Made by a program: the position numbers and the translations under genes. A DNA stretch of 64,000 nucleotides from Lachnoclostridium phytofermentans (lineage in GTDB: Bacteria > Bacillota > Clostridia > Lachnospirales > Lachnospiraceae). Shown in pieces: positions 7,791 to 17,619 of this stretch. Each line of letters starts with the position of its first letter. Within the stretch, counting starts at the first letter, position 1. Under the pieces are notes generated by a model. The model was not told the origin of the DNA. It was given only the letters and a program-made list of their open reading frames with translations, and searched no databases. The stretch spans positions 62,001-126,000 of the forward strand of contig NZ_JPOF01000001.1 of the NCBI RefSeq assembly GCF_000733755.1. The letters are read 5' to 3'.

Positions 7791-8521
7791 GACTAAGTAG
7801 AGCCTTTAAGTTTCAGATTAGGGAGATGATAAAACCAATAGCTTCTTTTTATGGTATGTTTTTTCTGTTTGTGTTTCTGTTTATTGGTCTTGCATATACC
7901 AGCAGTGATGGGAGCGTTAGCTTTGGTGGATTTGAATTATGTACCATAGTGATGTTATTTGTTACCATGCTTTCTATGATTCGTTCTGATTTTCTTTTGT
8001 TTTTACAACATGGTTATTCGAGAAAAACTTTATTTCTAAGCACTACCCTTTGTTTAATTACTACCTCAGCAGTGGTAGTCTTTATAGAAACATTTGTCTA
8101 TAAGATATTTAGTAATTTGCTGCCTTACAATGGAATGTTTTTTCAAGGATATGGGGCTGCTTATATGAGTGATGGCGGAGTAAAAGGATTTATTGACGAG
8201 TTCTTGTGGAAATTTTTCCTCTATATCTTAGCAGGTGCCATTGGTACGTTTATTTCACTATTATATTACCGTATGAATAAATTGCAAAAAACGATAGTCA
8301 GTGTAGGTGTTCCGGCATTATTTATTGTTGTATATCCACTTGCAGATCAATATCTATTTGAGGGAGCTCTAACTAGACTGGTAGTAAAGATTATGGATTT
8401 TTATACCGGATATGCGTTTGGTGGCAATCCTTATGTTAATATGCTATGTAATATCGGACTTTTTGCTTTATTTGGAGCGTTAAGCTTCTTACTATTAAGA
8501 AAATGTAATTATAAAAAATAG
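7787..8521 (+). CDS. Membrane subunit of the YtrA-linked ABC transporter
   Basis: A 244-residue hydrophobic protein with about six predicted membrane helices, beginning with a short basic cytoplasmic segment (RLSRAFKFQIREMIKP). It has no recognisable permease signature, as is usual for this class. It overlaps the ATPase gene by 4 bp and ends the operon. It is likely the membrane partner through which the ATPase acts. The substrate is unknown. Confidence 0.8.
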   Translation: MRLSRAFKFQIREMIKPIASFYGMFFLFVFLFIGLAYTSSDGSVSFGGFELCTIVMLFVTMLSMIRSDFLLFLQHGYSRKTLFLSTTLCLITTSAVVVFIETFVYKIFSNLLPYNGMFFQGYGAAYMSDGGVKGFIDEFLWKFFLYILAGAIGTFISLLYYRMNKLQKTIVSVGVPALFIVVYPLADQYLFEGALTRLVVKIMDFYTGYAFGGNPYVNMLCNIGLFALFGALSFLLLRKCNYKK

Positions 8522-8627
8522 CGGAATAGTTAAGTGAGTGACGAGGTGTGAAATGGTTCAAATTCGCATGAATCGATGTTTATCTTTGTATCAGCATTCT
8601 GTTGTTAATGATAAAAAGGCTAGGAAA

Positions 8628-8654
8628 GGGCGAAAGCATTCGGTGCTTTCGCTC
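8628..8654. terminator. Hairpin between converging transcripts
   Basis: GCGAAAGCA (8630-8638) and TGCTTTCGC (8644-8652) form a 9-bp stem with a TTCGG loop. On the minus strand it is followed by CCCTTTCC and, farther on, CCTTTTT, so it mainly serves the amidohydrolase gene. It also lies at the end of the ABC operon. Confidence 0.65.
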
Positions 8655-8690
8655 TCTTGATTACTCCGCAAGCAGCGACAGACCGCGCGG

Positions 8691-9869
8691 TCATTTCGGT
8701 CTATGATATTGATATACGATTTTACCATCGATAATGGTATAGAGACAGTTAGTAAAGACTTCTAACGGATTCCCATCAAAGATAGCAATATCAGCGTCTT
8801 TTCCAACTTCAATACTACCGATACGATGATCAACTCTACATATTTTAGCAGCATTAATTGTAATGGCCTTTAATCCATCCTCCATTGGTAGCCCATTCTT
8901 TACGGCAAGTCCAGTACATATTGGAAGGGTTTGCACTAGACTAACTGGATGGTCGGTTGTAATAGATACCATAACGCCAGCTTTGCTTAGTTCCCCCGCT
9001 GTCTTAAATCCCATGTTTTGAACTTCAATTTTATTCCGAGAGGCAAGATCAGGACCGACAATGGCAGGAAAACCAGAGGATAAGATTTCCTCGATAATGA
9101 GATGACCTTCACTACAATGATCGAGAGTGATATCTAGGTCGAATTCTTTTGCAATTCGTATCGCAGTTAATATATCATCGGTACGATGGACATGTGCTTT
9201 TAGGGGAATCTTTCTTTCTAATACTGGTATCCATGGCTCTACTCGAAAATCCACCTCAAATTCTTCTGAGGTCTCTTCAGCCTTCTTCTTTTTCTTAAGA
9301 TATTGCTTCGCTTTCCATAATTCCTCCCGAAGTAAGAACGCAATACCCATTCGTGTGAGTGGCATCTTATCTTGATCTCCATAAAAAGTTTTCGGGTTTT
9401 CACCAAAGGCAACCTTCATCGCTGCGGGATTTAATATTGCTAAGTCCTCGATGCATCTAGAACCTGCAGTTTTTAAAAATACAAACTGTCCACCTACAAC
9501 ATTGGTACTTCCTGGGCCAACCATAATTCCGGTGATACCTGCACGGATGGCATCATGAAAGGCTGGATCAAGAGGATTAATTGCATCAAGGCCCCGTAGA
9601 TATGGAGTAACTGGATTACTTGTTTCATTCGCGTCATCTCCTTCTTTCCCTTTCTTTTCTTCCGTGATACCGACGTGACAGTGGGCTTCAATGAAACCTG
9701 GCATCACAATGCAGTTTGATGCTGGAATCGTAGTTAGTGATATATTATCCTTGATAGAGATGGTAGGTGCGATTTCTTTTATTTTGCCGTCTTCTATCAA
9801 AAGATCACCTGGTTGATACATAGTTCCAGACATCGTTAGAATAATTCCATCCTTAATTAATAGTTTCAT
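8691..9869 (-). CDS. Amidohydrolase family protein
   Basis: A 392-residue metal-dependent hydrolase of the urease/dihydroorotase superfamily. The N- and C-terminal beta-sandwich segments (IEDGKIKEI; IGSIEVGKDADIAIFDG) bracket a TIM barrel with the metal motif PGFIEAHCHVG (H63, H65), further metal-ligand candidates in KAHVHRTDD and DHCSEGH, and an aspartate in TTDHPV. This is the imidazolonepropionase/prolidase-like branch. A charged insert rich in lysine and glutamate lies near residues 190-210. The gene is monocistronic with a TGAGGAG site. The substrate cannot be deduced. Confidence 0.85.
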   Translation of the reverse strand: MKLLIKDGIILTMSGTMYQPGDLLIEDGKIKEIAPTISIKDNISLTTIPASNCIVMPGFIEAHCHVGITEEKKGKEGDDANETSNPVTPYLRGLDAINPLDPAFHDAIRAGITGIMVGPGSTNVVGGQFVFLKTAGSRCIEDLAILNPAAMKVAFGENPKTFYGDQDKMPLTRMGIAFLLREELWKAKQYLKKKKKAEETSEEFEVDFRVEPWIPVLERKIPLKAHVHRTDDILTAIRIAKEFDLDITLDHCSEGHLIIEEILSSGFPAIVGPDLASRNKIEVQNMGFKTAGELSKAGVMVSITTDHPVSLVQTLPICTGLAVKNGLPMEDGLKAITINAAKICRVDHRIGSIEVGKDADIAIFDGNPLEVFTNCLYTIIDGKIVYQYHRPK

Positions 9870-10117
9870 AGTGACTCCTCAGTCTAATCATAGAGTTAAG
9901 AACTAATCTATGGATATTTATTGAATGAAAAGAGATAATTCTCTGCCTTATCAATTTCTTACATGTGTAGTATAAACAGACAAATTAAAAATATGAACAT
10001 AACATCAGTTTTTGATTTCTTTTTGCTTGTATAATAAAAAACAGTATGCTATTCTAGGTGATAATAGAGAATCATGCCTAATTTAGAGGTATTTTGTAGT
10101 TCGAAAGGAGTTAACAT

Positions 10118-10606
10118 ATGGATCGTAGAGACAAAGTAAATTACTATCTTGATATTGCTGAGACTGTATCCAAACGTAGTACTTGTCTTAGAAGAATTTA
10201 TGGAGCAGTGATTGTAAATAATGACGAAATTATTGCAACTGGCTATGTTGGAGCTCCAAGAGGAAGAGCAAATTGCTCCGACTTAAATTATTGTATACGC
10301 ACTAAGCTTTCGGTACCACGAGGAGAACGATATGAGTTGTGCCGCAGTGTGCATGCAGAAGCCAATGCAATTATCAGCGCACCAAGAGAAAAGATGCTTG
10401 GCGCAACACTTTATCTGGTTGGATTTGAAATGCCAGATATGAATTATATTCAAAATGCAAATAGCTGTTCTATGTGTAAACGTATGATAATTAATGCAGG
10501 AATCGAAACTGTGGTAATTAGAGATAGTAAGGAAGATTACCGTAAGATTGAAGTTAATGACTGGATTGTAAATGATGAATCTTTGGAGGGCATCCGAGGA
10601 TACTAG
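10118..10606 (+). CDS. dCMP/cytidine deaminase-like zinc enzyme (ComEB type)
   Basis: A 162-residue deaminase. The zinc and catalytic motif HAEAN lies at H79-E81, and the second zinc motif CSMC at C117 and C120. In dCMP deaminases it converts dCMP to dUMP, feeding thymidylate synthesis. Extra cysteines (C23, C53, C59, C75) could add a structural zinc site as in phage T4 dCMP deaminase. The length suits ComEB/dCMP deaminase rather than tRNA adenosine deaminase TadA. It has a GAAAGGAG site and is a single gene with long gaps on both sides. Confidence 0.85.
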   Translation: MDRRDKVNYYLDIAETVSKRSTCLRRIYGAVIVNNDEIIATGYVGAPRGRANCSDLNYCIRTKLSVPRGERYELCRSVHAEANAIISAPREKMLGATLYLVGFEMPDMNYIQNANSCSMCKRMIINAGIETVVIRDSKEDYRKIEVNDWIVNDESLEGIRGY

Positions 10607-10811
10607 AGTTATTTTACTCAAATAATTTTTACAAAGCCGAAGTATAAAGGATAGGAAATTTCAAAAAGGTCAATTTAATTATACTAATTTAATAATTGCT
10701 ATAGAAATAAAAAGAGAGAAACGCTAGAATAAGTTTAGTGCAGCAGTATTTAGAAAGAATGTACTAAAAATAAACTAAAGAAATCAAGCTTTGCCTTGGA
10801 GGGAGTAAGAA

Positions 10812-12230
10812 ATGAGTATGACAGACAATAAAAAGAAGATACCAGAAAAAGCAGTGAAGTCATTTCTTAAACAGTTACAGGATGACCGAGTAAATCTACA
10901 TGGTTTTCTTATGATGTTAGAAGATGAGGTTATTTATGAGGGTTACTGGGAACCGTTTCATGCGGAATCGATGCATCGAATGTATTCCGTAGGAAAAAGT
11001 TTTACTTCTATAGCGATAGGTTTGCTTGTGGAAGACGGAAAACTTAAGTTAACGGATAAAATCTGTACTTATTTTGAAGATAAGTTGCCGAAAGAGGGAG
11101 TTCATCCTTGGATTAAGGAAACAACAATCCGTGATATGCTTTGTATGACGAGTGCTCATCATGCCACGACATATAAGAGATACGCAGGAAATGACTGGGT
11201 AGAATCATTTTTTCATGTAGAGCCAACTCATAAACCAGGCACCATCTTTTCTTATGATACTTCGTCGACACATGTTCTATCTGCTTTGGTAGAACGACTT
11301 ACAGGAATGCAATTACTTGATTATTTAAGAGTGAAATTCCTTGATCGTATTGGATTTTCCAAAGACGCAAAGATTCTAAAAGATCCGATGGGAGTTTCTC
11401 AAGGCGGTTCCGGATTGATTTGTACATTAAGAGATTTGGGATTAGTTGCCAATGTGTGTCTTCATATGGGAGAATATAAGGGAGAGCAACTATTACCAAA
11501 AGAGTACCTAATGGAAGCAACAAAAAAACAGGTAGACACAGTATTGCAACCATTTCTTGATGAGCAATTTGGATACGGATATCAAATCTGGAAAGCAAGA
11601 CATGATGGATTCTGTTTCTACGGAATGGGCGGACAGCTTGCGGTATGCTTTCCGCAGCATAATTTTGTATTTGCTACTATGTCAGATACACAAGGTTCTC
11701 CGGACGGAATAAAAAATATTTTTGATGCCTTTTATAGGCAAGTATATCCATACTTGGAGAGTTCTCCTTTAAAGGAATCAGAAGAATCACTTACTGATAT
11801 GATAGACAAACTAAAACTTCCTGTTGCTTCTTCTATGTATGAACCATACAAAGATGGAAAGAAAGAAATGGCACAAAGTTATAGTATGCAGCCCAATCCT
11901 ATGGGGTTAGAAGAGTTTACCGTCACAATTAATGGTGAGGTTGGTTACTTCGATTACAAGATGAAACAAAAGTCACATCGATTAACATTCCATCTTAAGG
12001 AAGCCTCTTATCAAAACTTCCCTGAAACACAGTATAAGTGCATGTGTTCTGGTGTGTGGCTTTCAGAAGAGGTACTATATATTAAGACCAATATCATTGA
12101 AGAGTGTTTTGCGTCTGTTAATATGCTGCTAGTTTTCCGAGATAATACAGTAACTATCTGTATGAAGAAGGTAGCAGAAATGTTTTTACAAGATTATGAG
12201 GGATTTGCTACTGGAACTAGAATGAACTAG
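10812..12230 (+). CDS. Beta-lactamase-fold serine hydrolase
   Basis: A 472-residue protein of the class C beta-lactamase/esterase family. The catalytic tetrad motif SxxK is S59-V-G-K62 and the second motif is Y148 in FSYDTSS, replacing the usual YxN. The third motif may be YGMGGQ. A C-terminal domain of about 140 residues follows. There is no signal peptide, so it probably acts in the cytoplasm as an esterase or peptidase rather than a drug-resistance beta-lactamase. The ribosome-binding site GGAGGGAG is strong. No operon partner is present. Confidence 0.82.
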   Translation: MSMTDNKKKIPEKAVKSFLKQLQDDRVNLHGFLMMLEDEVIYEGYWEPFHAESMHRMYSVGKSFTSIAIGLLVEDGKLKLTDKICTYFEDKLPKEGVHPWIKETTIRDMLCMTSAHHATTYKRYAGNDWVESFFHVEPTHKPGTIFSYDTSSTHVLSALVERLTGMQLLDYLRVKFLDRIGFSKDAKILKDPMGVSQGGSGLICTLRDLGLVANVCLHMGEYKGEQLLPKEYLMEATKKQVDTVLQPFLDEQFGYGYQIWKARHDGFCFYGMGGQLAVCFPQHNFVFATMSDTQGSPDGIKNIFDAFYRQVYPYLESSPLKESEESLTDMIDKLKLPVASSMYEPYKDGKKEMAQSYSMQPNPMGLEEFTVTINGEVGYFDYKMKQKSHRLTFHLKEASYQNFPETQYKCMCSGVWLSEEVLYIKTNIIEECFASVNMLLVFRDNTVTICMKKVAEMFLQDYEGFATGTRMN

Positions 12231-12346
12231 AACGTAGTTAAGAACGCAAGAAACCTATTGTAGTGATTAAAAAGTTTGTAGTTGTCGGTAATTTAAAGCT
12301 TGTTTAGTGAAATTTGGTATACTTAAAACGAGCCTAGATATAATTG

Positions 12347-12392
12347 GCTAGAGTAAATAAGGAGCATTATTCCTTATTTACTCTAGCTTTTT
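12347..12392 (+). terminator. Terminator of the serine hydrolase gene
   Basis: A perfect 17-bp stem (12347-12363 with 12371-12387), a 7-nt loop and five T residues. Confidence 0.95.
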
Positions 12393-12482
12393 CTTGTGCA
12401 CCCAGCGGGCGCACGTTTCTTATCCTGTCTAAAAATACAAAAGAAACTTATATGAAACAATGGGTATTCCCTTAACCTGACA

Positions 12483-12512
12483 TTGAATGAAGGGCTCCTT
12501 TCTTGTTATAAT
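12483..12512 (+). promoter_or_regulatory. Promoter of the esterase gene
   Basis: TTGAAT (12483-12488) and TATAAT (12507-12512) have an 18-bp spacer and give a leader of about 180 nt before the start at 12697. Confidence 0.6.
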
Positions 12513-12696
12513 ACAAATGTTTTTAATATATACAAGGGAATGCTAACGAACCCTAATGCTATCTTGGGGAATTCTTTAGATTATGATATATCATAGGATT
12601 GAGGACTTAAGTGTTTATTCCCAATAACCTTTAGTTTATGATCGTGCAGTCTCATAATAAAATTACATAAGCAGCAGTAGGAGAGGATACAGAAGG

Positions 12697-14673
12697 ATGA
12701 CAGAAAAATATTGTAGAAAAGAATTATTTTTAAATCATAGTATTCCACTATTTACAAAGGAGTGTGGGAAAGGATTTGTAAACGAAACGATTGGAAACCT
12801 AAAAAGAAAAGTTGATGTCAATCGATTGATAGCAAGGGAAGATGGTATCTATATTACAGAGACTGACGAAACGATTAGTTGGCAGAATGAAAATCATTTT
12901 AATTACGGCGGATTAATATATCGTTTCACAGGTCTTACACCGGGAACATATCATATTTCAGTAACATTAGCAAAAGATAGCGATGCTGCTGTCGTTTCAA
13001 TTTCTGGGATGAACGGAAGAAGACTTCTAGAGGATGGACACTGGGATGCAGCTAGAAAAATCCCAAAAACAGCGGTTGCCACTATAAAAGATAAAGTCTG
13101 GGAATTTGATTTTGTGACAGGGCGCGATTTGATCGAGGTAGAAGTAGAGCCTGATCTTTGTACGCTATGTTGCCCAAGTAACATCACTAGTACCGTAGGA
13201 ATAAAGGAAATCACTTTAACAAAGAAAGAAATATCGGCACCAAATGCTAAGCCGACGGTGTATCTGCTTGGAGATTCTACAGTCAAAAGTTATATCTTTG
13301 AAGAAGGGATTATGTCAGGTTGGGGACAAGTTATTGGGGATTTTTTCGATGGGGAGAAACTAAAGATTGTTAATTACTCTATGGGAGGACGTTCTCTCAC
13401 TTCGATGTATCAAGAGGGACGTTTGAATGAAGTACTGCTTCAGGCAACCCCTGGGGATTATCTGTTATTACAGTCAGGACATAACGATGAGTCAACGGGT
13501 GATAGTATGGGACCATTTGCTAGGTTCGGTAGAGGAAATACTGGGGTTGGTTATGAAAATTGGTTAAGAGAAGAGTATTTACCAGCAATAAAAAGCAGAG
13601 GCATCCAACTTGTACTTATCACACCAATGACAAGAATTAATAAACTTGCTACTGGGGAGGAGGTAGAGTTTTCTGGATTTAAGAACTCAGAAATACCAGG
13701 GATTGATTTTCCAGCGATTATGAAACGTGTTGCAAACGAATTTAATATTCCTTTGATAGATTTGTATGAAGAAAGTATGAAGTATTTAAAGGAGATTGGA
13801 CGAGAGGCAGCATTTGCGATGTTTTTATCAGTAGAACCGGGTGAGACTCCTGGAAAGACGAACTCTGGAAGTTATGCAAATGGTAATCCAAGCGGCGCTA
13901 TTGATGGAACACATTGCAAGGAGACTTTATCCAAACAATGGGCAAGAATTATAGTTTCGCAGATTCAGAAGTTAGAATTGCCAATCAAGGAAGCTCTAAA
14001 AGAAGAAGTTAGAAGTGCCATAGAAACAGGAGATTGGTTCTCGGTATTACCAGAGTTATCGCTCGATGTTTTAACGGGTGAGAATGCGTATTATAGAGAG
14101 CAGATAGAGTGTCTTCTAAAGCACCATGTACTGGAGCATACGAGAAAAAATTACTTTAGCCCGAAAGAGGAAATGAAAACCAAAGATTTCATTAACGGTA
14201 TAACCAACATTTGGGAACTGCCAGAAGGTTTTGGAGCCAATTATGAAGGATTCGTATTAACAAGAGAGGTAATGGCTGCAATTCTTTATGATGCCTATCT
14301 GATTAAGTTTGGCAAAGAGGAAGATGGAAGATGGAGAAAGCCAAAATACATGACAGATTATAATGGAAAAGCCCTATCTCCAGAGGATCCGAATTATGAC
14401 CCAAATCTGATTGGAGAAAGTGCGCAGTACTATCCTTTGGTACCATTTCAAGCAATTCTTGACCTTAACAGTATTGATGCTTCTTACTTTGAGAAATTTC
14501 ATACGGTTTATGAACTGGGACTTCTTCGTTCGGAGGAAGGAATTAGGAGAGGCGTTATGAAGAATGGGGTTTACCTAAGACCAAAACAGGTGGTAACAAG
14601 AGAAAAGGCAGCTAAGGTGTTATATTTTTTACGTATCCTTTCTAAGGATATTTATGAGGAAACAAATAATTAA
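12697..14673 (+). CDS. GDSL acetylesterase (rhamnogalacturonan acetylesterase-like) with SLH-like C-terminus
   Basis: A 658-residue protein. Residues about 1-180 look like a beta-sandwich resembling carbohydrate-binding domains. Residues about 185-440 are an SGNH hydrolase with the nucleophile motif LLGDSTV, a glycine block (MGGRSLT), an SGHND oxyanion motif and a catalytic Asp/His pair in DGTHC, as in CE12 rhamnogalacturonan acetylesterases that deacetylate pectin. The C-terminal 200 residues are unusual and contain a segment like an S-layer homology repeat (LGLLRSEEG, then RPKQVVTREKAAKVL). No signal peptide is visible, so an S-layer-type anchor would make no sense unless export is unconventional. 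It is followed by GH43 and GH105 genes acting on related polymers. Confidence 0.82.
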   Translation: MTEKYCRKELFLNHSIPLFTKECGKGFVNETIGNLKRKVDVNRLIAREDGIYITETDETISWQNENHFNYGGLIYRFTGLTPGTYHISVTLAKDSDAAVVSISGMNGRRLLEDGHWDAARKIPKTAVATIKDKVWEFDFVTGRDLIEVEVEPDLCTLCCPSNITSTVGIKEITLTKKEISAPNAKPTVYLLGDSTVKSYIFEEGIMSGWGQVIGDFFDGEKLKIVNYSMGGRSLTSMYQEGRLNEVLLQATPGDYLLLQSGHNDESTGDSMGPFARFGRGNTGVGYENWLREEYLPAIKSRGIQLVLITPMTRINKLATGEEVEFSGFKNSEIPGIDFPAIMKRVANEFNIPLIDLYEESMKYLKEIGREAAFAMFLSVEPGETPGKTNSGSYANGNPSGAIDGTHCKETLSKQWARIIVSQIQKLELPIKEALKEEVRSAIETGDWFSVLPELSLDVLTGENAYYREQIECLLKHHVLEHTRKNYFSPKEEMKTKDFINGITNIWELPEGFGANYEGFVLTREVMAAILYDAYLIKFGKEEDGRWRKPKYMTDYNGKALSPEDPNYDPNLIGESAQYYPLVPFQAILDLNSIDASYFEKFHTVYELGLLRSEEGIRRGVMKNGVYLRPKQVVTREKAAKVLYFLRILSKDIYEETNN

Positions 14674-15172
14674 CGAGGTATTCTTACAAAATCTTTATGT
14701 CTGATGCAAAGGTTGCAAAGTGCATGAGAGATTGGCCATAACTGGAACATATGATACTACGACATCAGCAGAATATAAGGCATTTGCGATTAAAAATGGA
14801 ATACCTTATACATTAAATGGATATGTTGCATCTATTCAGGGGATAAATTTACTAGCGGTATTTAAATACATCTTTAGATATAGCAGAAGCCATGGGTTAA
14901 AATAAATCCCATGGCTTTTACTTATTTATAAATATTCATTCCTAAACTAAAATATATGTTAAAGTTATGTCGAAATCGTGTTTTGACTACATTTGAAAAG
15001 CTGCGGAACACCAAAATCTTAAGTTTCTATGAATATGTGGGAATCTCATTGCGAAGTTCCCTCATTCTTTGTATGATAAGTATGGAAAGGAATTCTAGGT
15101 CTATAAATACATAGGTTTAGTGTTCCTAAGTTACATACAACAAAGCAAAAAAACTATGGAGGTCAGACATAG
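14674..15172. other. Gap with a doubtful short frame
   Basis: This 499-bp stretch holds a terminator (14888-14919) and a 61-codon open frame (14720-14905) that overlaps it and lacks a convincing ribosome-binding site. No clear promoter for the GH43 gene was found. Confidence 0.5.
14888..14919 (+). terminator. Terminator of the esterase gene
   Basis: A perfect 9-bp stem (AGCCATGGG with CCCATGGCT), an 11-nt loop and a short TTT run. It lies 215 bp after the esterase stop. Confidence 0.75.
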
Positions 15173-16711
15173 ATGAGACAAGAATATTGTAATCCAGTAC
15201 AAAGAGGCTTTTTTCCAGATCCATCTGTCATCCGGGTCGGAGATGATTATTATATGGTAAATTCCTCCTTTCAGTATTTCCCGGCAATTCCTATTTCCCA
15301 TTCCAAGGATATGGTTCACTGGCATATAATAGGACATGCAATTGCGAATCCAGAATATTTACCACTTGAAGATATCAAGGATTCTCACGGAATATGGGCA
15401 CCAGATATTTCATACCATGACGGAACCTTTTACATTTATGCGACACTTCGCTTAAATGGTGACGGTACCAGAGGTAATAATGTGCTCCGTAGACAGCTTT
15501 TAGTTACTTCAAAGACACCGGAAGGTCCTTACTCTAAACCTACCTGGCTTGAAGTAGATGCGATTGATCCATCTCACTTTATCGATGATGATGGAAAACA
15601 CTATATGGTAATTGCAAAGGCTGCAACGGTGATACCATTAAGTGACGATGGAAAACGTGTGATTGGAGAGCCGGTTGTAGCCTGGGAAGGAACTGGCGAG
15701 CGCTGTCCAGAGGGTCCTCACATTATGAAAAAGGATGGATATTATTATGCCATCGTAGCAGAGGGAGGAACTGGATATGGTCACGGAATTAATGTGGCGC
15801 GTTCTAAGAATCTTTATGGGCCTTATGAGGAGTGTCCTTATAATCCAGTTCTGCGTCAGTTTAAAGAAGATTCCCCTATTCAGCGTACTGGACATGGAAA
15901 ATTAGTTCAGACACAGAATGGTGACTGGTGGATTTATTATTTGCTTGGAAGGCCAAATCAAGGAAGATATACCACCGTTGGTAGGGAATCTGGTCTTGAC
16001 CCAGTAACCTGGACAGAAGATGGTTGGTTTATCATAAATGAAGGAAATGGGCCAAGTGAAAGACAGATAGCCCCAGACCTTAAAGAGTGTGTATTTGAGA
16101 GAAATCTAAAAGACGATTTTGAGGAAGAGAAACTTAATTTAGAGTGGGAGTTTGTTAGAAATCCTGACTATGGCAGTTGTTCTTTGACAGAGAGACCAGG
16201 ATTCTTTCGCATCTGGACAAGAGATGGTAAATTAGATGAGATTCGTGCTAAGAATACCCTAGTTCGTAGAGAGCAAGAGCTTTCTTATGAAGCAGAAACG
16301 AAATTAGACTTTCATCCAACCAAAGACGGAGAGCAGGCAGGACTGACTTGCTACTATAGTACTGCTACTTATGCGCGATTTTCTCTTTGCTATGAAGAAG
16401 GTCGGAAACTTCAGCTTGTGATTAACCGGAATCATGGAGAAGAATTAATGGCAGAAGTTCCTGATATCAAGGAAAGTGTAGTTTATCTTAAAGTTATTGT
16501 TAATAAACTAACTCGTAGTTTTTATTATAGCTATGATGGAGAGGATTGGATACTGGCTGGTGTATTAGAAAACTGCATCTACCTATGTGACGAAGGAGTT
16601 CCAGATGATCCAAAGCGGCATACAGGTACCTTGGTTGGTATCTATGCGAATAATGGTGGCTGTGGTTCTAGAATAGCTGCTGATTTTGATTATTTTTATT
16701 ATCAGGATTAG
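15173..16711 (+). CDS. GH43 family glycosidase (beta-xylosidase/alpha-arabinofuranosidase type)
   Basis: A 512-residue glycoside hydrolase. The five-bladed propeller has the three acid residues expected for GH43: the base D16 in PDPSV, the modulator D132 in IDPSHF and the acid E180 in CPEGPHI. A C-terminal beta-sandwich (about residues 320-510) is the accessory domain common in GH43 subfamilies active on xylan and arabinan side chains. There is no signal peptide, so it acts on imported oligosaccharides. Inversion of configuration is known for the family. Specificity between beta-xylose and alpha-arabinose is not resolved here. The ribosome-binding site is TATGGAGG. It is monocistronic with a strong terminator. 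Confidence 0.9.
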   Translation: MRQEYCNPVQRGFFPDPSVIRVGDDYYMVNSSFQYFPAIPISHSKDMVHWHIIGHAIANPEYLPLEDIKDSHGIWAPDISYHDGTFYIYATLRLNGDGTRGNNVLRRQLLVTSKTPEGPYSKPTWLEVDAIDPSHFIDDDGKHYMVIAKAATVIPLSDDGKRVIGEPVVAWEGTGERCPEGPHIMKKDGYYYAIVAEGGTGYGHGINVARSKNLYGPYEECPYNPVLRQFKEDSPIQRTGHGKLVQTQNGDWWIYYLLGRPNQGRYTTVGRESGLDPVTWTEDGWFIINEGNGPSERQIAPDLKECVFERNLKDDFEEEKLNLEWEFVRNPDYGSCSLTERPGFFRIWTRDGKLDEIRAKNTLVRREQELSYEAETKLDFHPTKDGEQAGLTCYYSTATYARFSLCYEEGRKLQLVINRNHGEELMAEVPDIKESVVYLKVIVNKLTRSFYYSYDGEDWILAGVLENCIYLCDEGVPDDPKRHTGTLVGIYANNGGCGSRIAADFDYFYYQD

Positions 16712-16819
16712 TATCATCTTTCGTTATAAAATGAAGTGTAAGCTTGTTTGAATCACTTATTTGAGAAGTTACTTATATTAAAGCATCAAAAGAAAGAAAT
16801 AGTTTAATATTATTTACCG

Positions 16820-16884
16820 AAAAAAGATTTTGAATTGATATCCTTTGTTAGATTATCAAAGGAAGTTATTCAAAATCTTTTTTT
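16820..16884 (+). terminator. Long terminator of the GH43 gene
   Basis: AAAAAAGATTTTGAAT (16820-16835) pairs perfectly with ATTCAAAATCTTTTTT (16868-16883), with an inner TCCTTTG/CAAAGGA stem. A-rich and T-rich flanks make it bidirectional. Confidence 0.88.
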
Positions 16885-17118
16885 ATTATAGGAAAGGTTA
16901 TGGAAGGAGATATTTATAGTATAGAGAAGGATTAATATGTATCAATAGAGTAATCGATATGAATACGAAATCTGATAGTTAATTTTAAGGTTATGGAATC
17001 TAATATGATAAAATGAGAAAGTGTTTTAGATTATCCCAATAAAAAATATGAATAAAAAATATTATCTTGCAACATTTTATACTTCTTAATTGTATATATA
17101 GTGAAAGGGGGCGGAAAT

Positions 17119-17619
17119 GTGGGACTTGAATCATTATCCGGAGATGATTTGGTCAAAGAAATCATAGAGTCTGAAGGTAATGCAATTTATCGTTTGGCTT
17201 ATTCCTATCTAAAGAATACCCATGATGCAGAAGATGTTCTGCAAGATACACTGGTACAGTTTTTAAAAACAAAACCAGAATTTGAATCGAAGGAACATAG
17301 AAAAGCATGGTTATTAAGGGTAGCTTCGAATTTAAGCAAGAATCGCTTAAAGTTAGCTTATCGAAACTTTAGTGTGCTTGATGAAGAGATACCTACAACA
17401 CAAGATTTTACAGAAGAGGACTCTGAGGTTTTAAGGGCAGTACATTCCTTACCAGCAAAATACCGTGATGTGATTTATCTATTTTATTACGAAGGGTATC
17501 ACACGGAAGAGATTGCAGGAATTTTAAACAAGAGGGATGCTACCGTTCGTTCCCTATTATCAAGAGCAAGGAAAAAGCTAAAAACGACGTTAAAGGAGGC
17601 GTATGATTTTCATGAGTAA
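17119..17619 (+). CDS. ECF-type RNA polymerase sigma factor
   Basis: A sigma-70 family protein with region 2 (NAIYRLAYSYLKNTHDAEDV, then LQDTLVQF) and region 4 (LPAKYRDVIYLFYYEGYHTE, then a helix-turn-helix ending RSLLSRARKKLK). The frame opens at a GTG at 17101, but that codon has no ribosome-binding site, while the GTG at 17119 follows AAAGGGGGCGG at good spacing, giving 166 residues. It overlaps the anti-sigma gene. A GCAAC motif at 17069-17073 upstream resembles ECF -35 elements and may mean autoregulation, but this is weak. The stimulus is unknown. Confidence 0.88.
   Translation: MGLESLSGDDLVKEIIESEGNAIYRLAYSYLKNTHDAEDVLQDTLVQFLKTKPEFESKEHRKAWLLRVASNLSKNRLKLAYRNFSVLDEEIPTTQDFTEEDSEVLRAVHSLPAKYRDVIYLFYYEGYHTEEIAGILNKRDATVRSLLSRARKKLKTTLKEAYDFHE

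Larger units (their letters stand above)
12231..12696. other. Gap with terminator and promoter
   Basis: No coding frame of note lies here. It contains the serine hydrolase terminator (12347-12392) and the esterase promoter (12483-12512). Confidence 0.6.

Noticed and set aside
9494-9691. Second minus-strand frame in the amidohydrolase gene
   Set aside because: It overlaps the real gene in another frame and has no family match.
14720-14905. 61-codon open frame after the esterase gene
   Set aside because: Its end overlaps the terminator stem, it has no convincing ribosome-binding site and no recognised family. It could be decayed coding sequence but cannot be supported.
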